A DNA stretch of 5,415 nt. Source: Prevotellaceae bacterium (GTDB lineage Bacteria > Bacteroidota > Bacteroidia > Bacteroidales > Bacteroidaceae). The stretch covers positions 1 through 5,415 of the forward strand of contig JAJPZF010000047.1 of the NCBI GenBank assembly GCA_021204545.1, written 5' to 3'. A program made the translations under genes and the position numbers. Under the pieces are notes generated by a model. It made no database searches and was not told the DNA's origin. It saw only the letters and a program-made list of their open reading frames with translations. Each line of letters begins with the position of its first letter. The first letter of the stretch is position 1. Positions 5,368 to 5,415 of the stretch are shown here, in pieces.

Positions 5368-5415
5368 GGGGGGGGGGGGGGGGGGGGGGGGGTGGGGGGG
5401 GGTGGGGGGGGGGGG
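5368..5415. repeat. Poly-G tract at the window end
   Basis: Twenty-five G are followed by T (5393), nine G, T (5403) and twelve G to the edge. Nothing is encoded. An almost pure G run at the very end of a contig is the usual signature of two-colour sequencing read ends or a failed assembly. A true slippage-prone homopolymer upstream of the promoter is the alternative. The underlying biological sequence here should be treated as unknown. Confidence 0.9.

Overview
The window looks like a short contig from a GC-rich member of the Bacteroidales (Prevotella or Bacteroides-like). The evidence is promoters with a TAnnTTTG-type -7 box (best: TAACTTTG upstream of the last gene), no Shine-Dalgarno sequences, a tRNA without encoded CCA, a BspA-type leucine-rich-repeat fragment, and a secreted protein ending in the C-terminal tail typical of the phylum (YDLSGRKV ... 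GIYIVNGKKVVIK). Placement below order level is inference.

Layout. Positions 1-689 (+) hold the last quarter of valyl-tRNA synthetase (valS), followed by an intrinsic terminator. Positions about 750-1427 have no intact gene. They carry an exact 24-bp-period array of palindromes, related short hairpins, and a 114-residue LRR_5 (BspA-like) fragment on the minus strand, bracketed by diverged copies of one roughly 32-bp repeat. Everything after that is on the minus strand. A tRNA-Leu(UAG) at 1428-1509 has its own likely promoter. lptB, the lipopolysaccharide-transport ATPase, lies at 1566-2372. A strong terminator at 2442-2470 closes a separate two-gene unit: an 876-residue multidomain secreted protein (2677-5307) and, 22 bp downstream of it, a 52-residue cysteine-containing small protein (2496-2654). 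The promoter of this unit has a perfect -7 box at 5357-5364.

The last 48 bases are almost pure G and abut that promoter. They are most simply a sequencing or assembly artefact at a contig end, but a length-variable G tract at this position would be a classic phase-variation switch, so it deserves checking.

How the genes relate. valS, the tRNA and lptB are housekeeping functions (translation and outer-membrane biogenesis). The secreted protein and its small partner look like an accessory surface unit. They share one probable transcript and differ from valS and lptB in isoleucine codon choice (ATA is rare, against ATA-dominant). No enzyme active site was recognised in the large protein. Its modules look like binding and structural domains. 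The most unusual parts are this secreted-protein/small-protein unit with its poly-G-flanked promoter, and the palindrome/LRR region.
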